From the NCBI RefSeq assembly GCF_014268495.2, contig NZ_CP077087.1, positions 2,297,501-2,361,500 on the forward strand: a stretch of 64,000 bases of DNA. Direction: 5' to 3'. Below, one piece after another: positions 61,138-64,000 of this stretch (positions within the stretch are counted from its first letter, which is position 1; each line of letters begins with the position of its first letter). The notes under the pieces are model-generated. The model ran no database searches. It was not told the DNA's origin and worked only from the letters and a program-made list of their open reading frames with translations. The DNA is from Pseudomonas monsensis. GTDB lineage: Bacteria > Pseudomonadota > Gammaproteobacteria > Pseudomonadales > Pseudomonadaceae. Made by a program: the position numbers and the translations under genes.

Positions 61138-62121
61138 ATGGCTGTTGCTGTGGAATTTTCCGTTCGGCCGCTGCTGCCGCAACGGGGACGCCTGCCATTG
61201 TTGGTGGAGGCGAGCGACGCGCAAACCGACCTGTTGGCGGTGTTCGACGAATTGAAAGCATTGGTGGATGAGCATTTGCTGCGCGATGGCGGGGTGCTGT
61301 TTCGTGGATTTCGCCTGAACGGTGCCGAACAGTTTCGCCAGTTCGCCGCCAGTTTTGGCCATCCGTTGTTGAACTACGAGTTCGGTTCGACGCCGCGCAC
61401 CAACGTTACTCAAGGGGTGTACACCTCGACGGAGTACCCGGCGCACCAGAGCATCCCGTTGCACAACGAGCAGGCGTATTCCCGCGACTGGCCGATGAAG
61501 ATCTGGTTCTACAGCATGATCGCGGCGAAATCCGGTGGCGAAACGCCGATTGCCGATAGTCGTGAAGTCTATCGGCGCATACCGGCGGCGATCCGTGAGC
61601 GCTTCGTCAGCAAAGGCCTGATGTATGTGCGCAATTTCGGCAATGGCCTGGATGTAGCCTGGGAAGATGTGTTCAACACCGAAGATCGCGAGGTCGTCGA
61701 GGCTTACTGCAAGGCTCACGGCATTGTTTGCGAATGGAAGGATGACGGGGAGTTGCGCACCCGTCAGACCTGTCAGGCGGTGGCGGTGCACCCGGTGACC
61801 GGCGATCACGTCTGGTTCAATCAGGCGCACCTGTTCCACATCTCCAACCTGCAAGCGGAAGTGCGCGAAAGCCTGCTGGACATCGTCGATGAAGAAGACT
61901 TGCCGCGTAACGTTTATTACGGCGACGGCTCGGCCATCGAAGACGAGGTGCTGGCGCAGATCCGTGCGGTGCTCGACGAATGCGCGATCAGTTTTCCGTG
62001 GCAGGAAGGCGATGTGCTGATGCTCGACAACATGCTCTCGGCGCATGCGCGCTCGCCCTTCGTCGGGCCGCGCAAAGTCATCGTGGCGATGGCCGAGGGG
62101 CATTCACAGGGCCCGCTCTGA
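61138..62121 (+). CDS. TauD/TfdA-family dioxygenase, SyrP-like (amino-acid beta-hydroxylase)
   Basis: A 327-residue Fe(II)/2-oxoglutarate dioxygenase. Iron ligands are H109-x-E111 in PLHNEQAYS and H303 in MLSAHARSPF; an arginine in VGPRKV should bind 2-oxoglutarate. SyrP-type enzymes hydroxylate the beta carbon of aspartate (or histidine) while it is bound to an NRPS carrier, giving an iron-chelating residue. AGGAGG lies before the ATG. A strong terminator separates it from the NRPS gene. Confidence 0.88.
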   Translation: MAVAVEFSVRPLLPQRGRLPLLVEASDAQTDLLAVFDELKALVDEHLLRDGGVLFRGFRLNGAEQFRQFAASFGHPLLNYEFGSTPRTNVTQGVYTSTEYPAHQSIPLHNEQAYSRDWPMKIWFYSMIAAKSGGETPIADSREVYRRIPAAIRERFVSKGLMYVRNFGNGLDVAWEDVFNTEDREVVEAYCKAHGIVCEWKDDGELRTRQTCQAVAVHPVTGDHVWFNQAHLFHISNLQAEVRESLLDIVDEEDLPRNVYYGDGSAIEDEVLAQIRAVLDECAISFPWQEGDVLMLDNMLSAHARSPFVGPRKVIVAMAEGHSQGPL

Positions 62122-62146
62122 GCCAATCGAGTGATTGCCGATAAGC

Positions 62147-62183
62147 TGCCGAAGCCGGTCCTGGACCGGCTTCGGCATTTTTG
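62147..62183 (+). terminator. intrinsic terminator after the SyrP-like gene
   Basis: TGCCGAAGCCGGTCC-TG-GACCGGCTTCGGCATTTTTG: a 13-bp perfect stem with T-run. Confidence 0.93.
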
Positions 62184-62216
62184 TCTGGGCGGTGGGGCGC
62201 CGGGCAGCCGCTGCGC

Positions 62217-62240
62217 TAAATCATCGCGTTGGTCATTCGT
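62217..62240 (+). promoter_or_regulatory. PvdS-dependent iron-starvation promoter of the NRPS gene
   Basis: TAAAT (62217-62221), exactly 16 bases, then CGT (62238-62240), preceded by GC (GCTAAAT), matching the iron-starvation box of pyoverdine genes. It lies 57 bases before the NRPS start and after the terminator of the previous unit. Confidence 0.8.
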
Positions 62241-62297
62241 TCTTGTTGATACGACCGGGTCTCCTGGTCACGCCGCCGATCAGCAAGGACCCCATGC

Positions 62298-64000
62298 ATG
62301 AATGCCGCAGACGCACAGAAACTCGCCCGCCGCTTTATCGAACTGCCCCAGGACAAACGCCGTTTGTTTCTCGCCGGCATGGCCCGCGAAGGCATCGACT
62401 TTGCGCAGCTTCCCATGACCCACTGTGAGGGCATTGCCGAGCGTGACGGCCTGTCCTACGCCCAGCAGCGGATGTGGTTTCTCTGGCAACTGGACCCGCA
62501 CAGTGCCGCCTACAACCTGCCGATGGCCGTGCGCCTGACGGGCGAGTTGCAAGCGCAGGCGCTGGAGCAGGCCTTCAGTCTGTTGGCGGCGCGGCATGAA
62601 TGCCTGCGCACCACGTTCGGTCAGGAAGGGGAGCGTGCTTTTCAGCGAGTCGCCGAGCCCGAGGCGCTGACACTGAGACTTACCGATTTGACTGCGGTGC
62701 CTGCAAACCAGCGCTGGACGCTGGCGCAACAACACATGATGGCCGAAGCCACCCAGGCGTTCGATCTGGAACACGGCCCGCTGCTGAGCCTGCGCCTGCT
62801 GCGTCTGGCCGAGCAGGAACACGTGTTGCTGTTGACCTTGCATCACATCATTGCCGATGGCTGGTCGATGAACATTCTTATCGACGAGTTCATGCGCACC
62901 TACGACGCGCTGGTGGCGGGGCGCGAACCGTCGCTGCCGGCACTGATCGTGCACTACCGCGATTACGCCCTGTGGCAGCGCAGCTGGCTGGAGGCGGGTG
63001 AGCGTGAGCGGCAACTGGAGTACTGGCGCGGGCAACTGGGCGACGAACATCCGGTGCTGGAATTGCCCACTGACCGTGCTTATCCGGCGCAATCGAGTCA
63101 TCAGGGGGCACGTCTGGAAACGGTGATCGATGCCGCGCTGCGCCAGGAATTGAAAAGCCTTGCCCAGCGTCAGGGCGTGACCCTGTTCGTGGTGTTGCTG
63201 GCCGCGTTCAAGACCTTGTTGCATCGCTACAGCGGCCAGACCGACATTCGCGTCGGCGGCCTGATTGCCAACCGTACCCGCAGTGAAACCGAAGGGCTGA
63301 TCGGCTTCTTCGTCAACACGCAGATCCTGCGCAGCGAAGTCACCGCGCAAACCCGTTTCGCCGAGCTGTTGCAAAGCCTGCGTGAAGCCGCCCTCGGTGC
63401 CCAGGTCCATCAGGAGTTGCCGTTCGACGCCTTGATCGAAGCTCTGCAACCGGCGCGCAGCCAAAGCCACAACCCCCTGTTCCAGGTGATGTTCAACCAC
63501 CAGCCGCTGGTGACCGACTTGCAGCACGTGCAACTGGAGTCGGGTTTGCAGGTCGGCTATCTGACTGAAGAACAACTGGCCGGCAGCGGTCGGCAACATG
63601 CCGCCACCAGCGACCTGATGCTCGACACCCGCGAGGAGGGCGAGCAACTGTTCGCCGCCTTCACCTACGCCACCGATATTTTCGATGCCGCGACCATCGC
63701 CGCGATGGCCGGACACTGGCGCAATATTCTGCTGTCCGTCTGCCGCGACCCGCAGCAATTGATCGGCGACGTCGCGCTGCTGGCGCAGGTCGAGCGCGCA
63801 CAGCTGATTCAGGCCACGGCGAGCGAACCCGCTTTCGCCAGCGTGCAGACCCTGTTCGAGGCGCAAGTGGCGCGCACGCCGCAGGCAGCGGCGGTACTCC
63901 TCGCCACGACGCCGTCACCGTCACTCACCTACAGCGAACTCAATGCGCGCAGCAATCGCCTGGCGCATCAGTTGCGTGCGCGTGGTGTCGGGCCGGACGT
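62298..64000 (+). CDS. non-ribosomal peptide synthetase, probable pyoverdine side-chain synthetase (3' end outside window)
   Basis: The frame is open from ATG 62298 to the window edge (567 codons seen). The protein begins MNAADAQKLARRFIELPQDK, like PvdI/PvdJ-type synthetases as I recall them. An N-terminal condensation domain covers about 40-480 (LSYAQQRMWFLWQLDP; active site HHIIADG at 182-188; NPLFQVMFNHQ). An adenylation domain starts near residue 518 (TYSELNARSNRLAHQLR), so its substrate code is not in the window. The lack of an N-terminal acyl-ligase excludes PvdL. The PvdS box upstream and the neighbouring SyrP-like enzyme support a siderophore product. Confidence 0.88.
   Translation, partial: MNAADAQKLARRFIELPQDKRRLFLAGMAREGIDFAQLPMTHCEGIAERDGLSYAQQRMWFLWQLDPHSAAYNLPMAVRLTGELQAQALEQAFSLLAARHECLRTTFGQEGERAFQRVAEPEALTLRLTDLTAVPANQRWTLAQQHMMAEATQAFDLEHGPLLSLRLLRLAEQEHVLLLTLHHIIADGWSMNILIDEFMRTYDALVAGREPSLPALIVHYRDYALWQRSWLEAGERERQLEYWRGQLGDEHPVLELPTDRAYPAQSSHQGARLETVIDAALRQELKSLAQRQGVTLFVVLLAAFKTLLHRYSGQTDIRVGGLIANRTRSETEGLIGFFVNTQILRSEVTAQTRFAELLQSLREAALGAQVHQELPFDALIEALQPARSQSHNPLFQVMFNHQPLVTDLQHVQLESGLQVGYLTEEQLAGSGRQHAATSDLMLDTREEGEQLFAAFTYATDIFDAATIAAMAGHWRNILLSVCRDPQQLIGDVALLAQVERAQLIQATASEPAFASVQTLFEAQVARTPQAAAVLLATTPSPSLTYSELNARSNRLAHQLRARGVGPD

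Noticed and set aside
62280..63866. 528-codon open frame opposite the NRPS start
   Set aside because: The plus strand shows a full condensation domain with HHIIADG; the minus frame has no recognisable features.

Overview
The window is a high-GC chromosomal segment from a fluorescent Pseudomonas (P. fluorescens group). The evidence is the gene content and order (rlmL, dacB, yggL, guaD-xdhCBA, smc-zipA-ligA, ffs, dnaX-ybaB-recR, apt-anr-hemN-ccoSIHG-ccoNOQP x2, aer), which matches the core pseudomonad arrangement as I recall it, together with the typical intergenic REP sequences (GTGGGAGCGAGCTTGCTCGC type). No tRNA, rRNA, CRISPR array, prophage or complete insertion sequence was seen.

Layout. 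1-8.4 kb: 3' part of rlmL, a membrane CHASE-PAS-PAS-GGDEF diguanylate cyclase, dacB, yggL, benE and a GntR regulator. 8.4-15.5 kb: a purine-catabolism operon on the minus strand (xdhA-xdhB-xdhC-guaD) bracketed by two GntR-family regulators. 15.5-24.8 kb: smc, zipA, ligA, a zinc metallopeptidase, the SRP 4.5S RNA and a lipoprotein. 24.9-31.5 kb: a periplasmic binding protein, dnaX, ybaB, recR and an acyl-CoA dehydrogenase. 31.7-49.5 kb: the low-oxygen respiration region, with apt, anr, hemN, the cbb3 assembly genes ccoGHIS plus a TauE/SafE-like protein, and two complete ccoNOQP operons. A FitAB/VapBC-type toxin-antitoxin pair sits between the assembly genes and the first oxidase operon. ANR-type sites (TTGAT-N4-ATCAA or close variants) lie upstream of hemN, ccoG, ccoN-1 and ccoN-2; the ccoN-2 site is inside the 5' end of the divergent hydrolase gene. 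49.6-57.5 kb: an accessory stretch with a hydrolase, a dense patch of repeats, a structured leader in front of a small DUF6124-like protein, an Aer-like receptor, a CPBP protease, isonitrile hydratase with a divergent AraC/GlxA regulator, and an uncharacterised gene. 57.5-60.1 kb: GH15 glucoamylase-like enzyme plus an overlapping SDR. 60.3-64 kb: type II thioesterase, SyrP-like dioxygenase and the start of a non-ribosomal peptide synthetase that runs off the window.

Most notable points. (1) The NRPS has a perfect TAAAT-N16-CGT iron-starvation (PvdS) promoter element and the thioesterase/SyrP unit has a one-mismatch version with the same spacing, pointing to a siderophore, probably the pyoverdine side chain with a beta-hydroxylated residue. 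(2) The leader of the small DUF6124-like gene contains a strong nested stem-loop and three alternating complementary segments that could form mutually exclusive pairings; this gene and leader are flanked by copies of a short inverted-repeat element. (3) That element family (five loci here) has conserved ends but two different internal cores, in single, double and triple arrangements. All functional statements rest on reading the sequence and on family knowledge; no database search was run.
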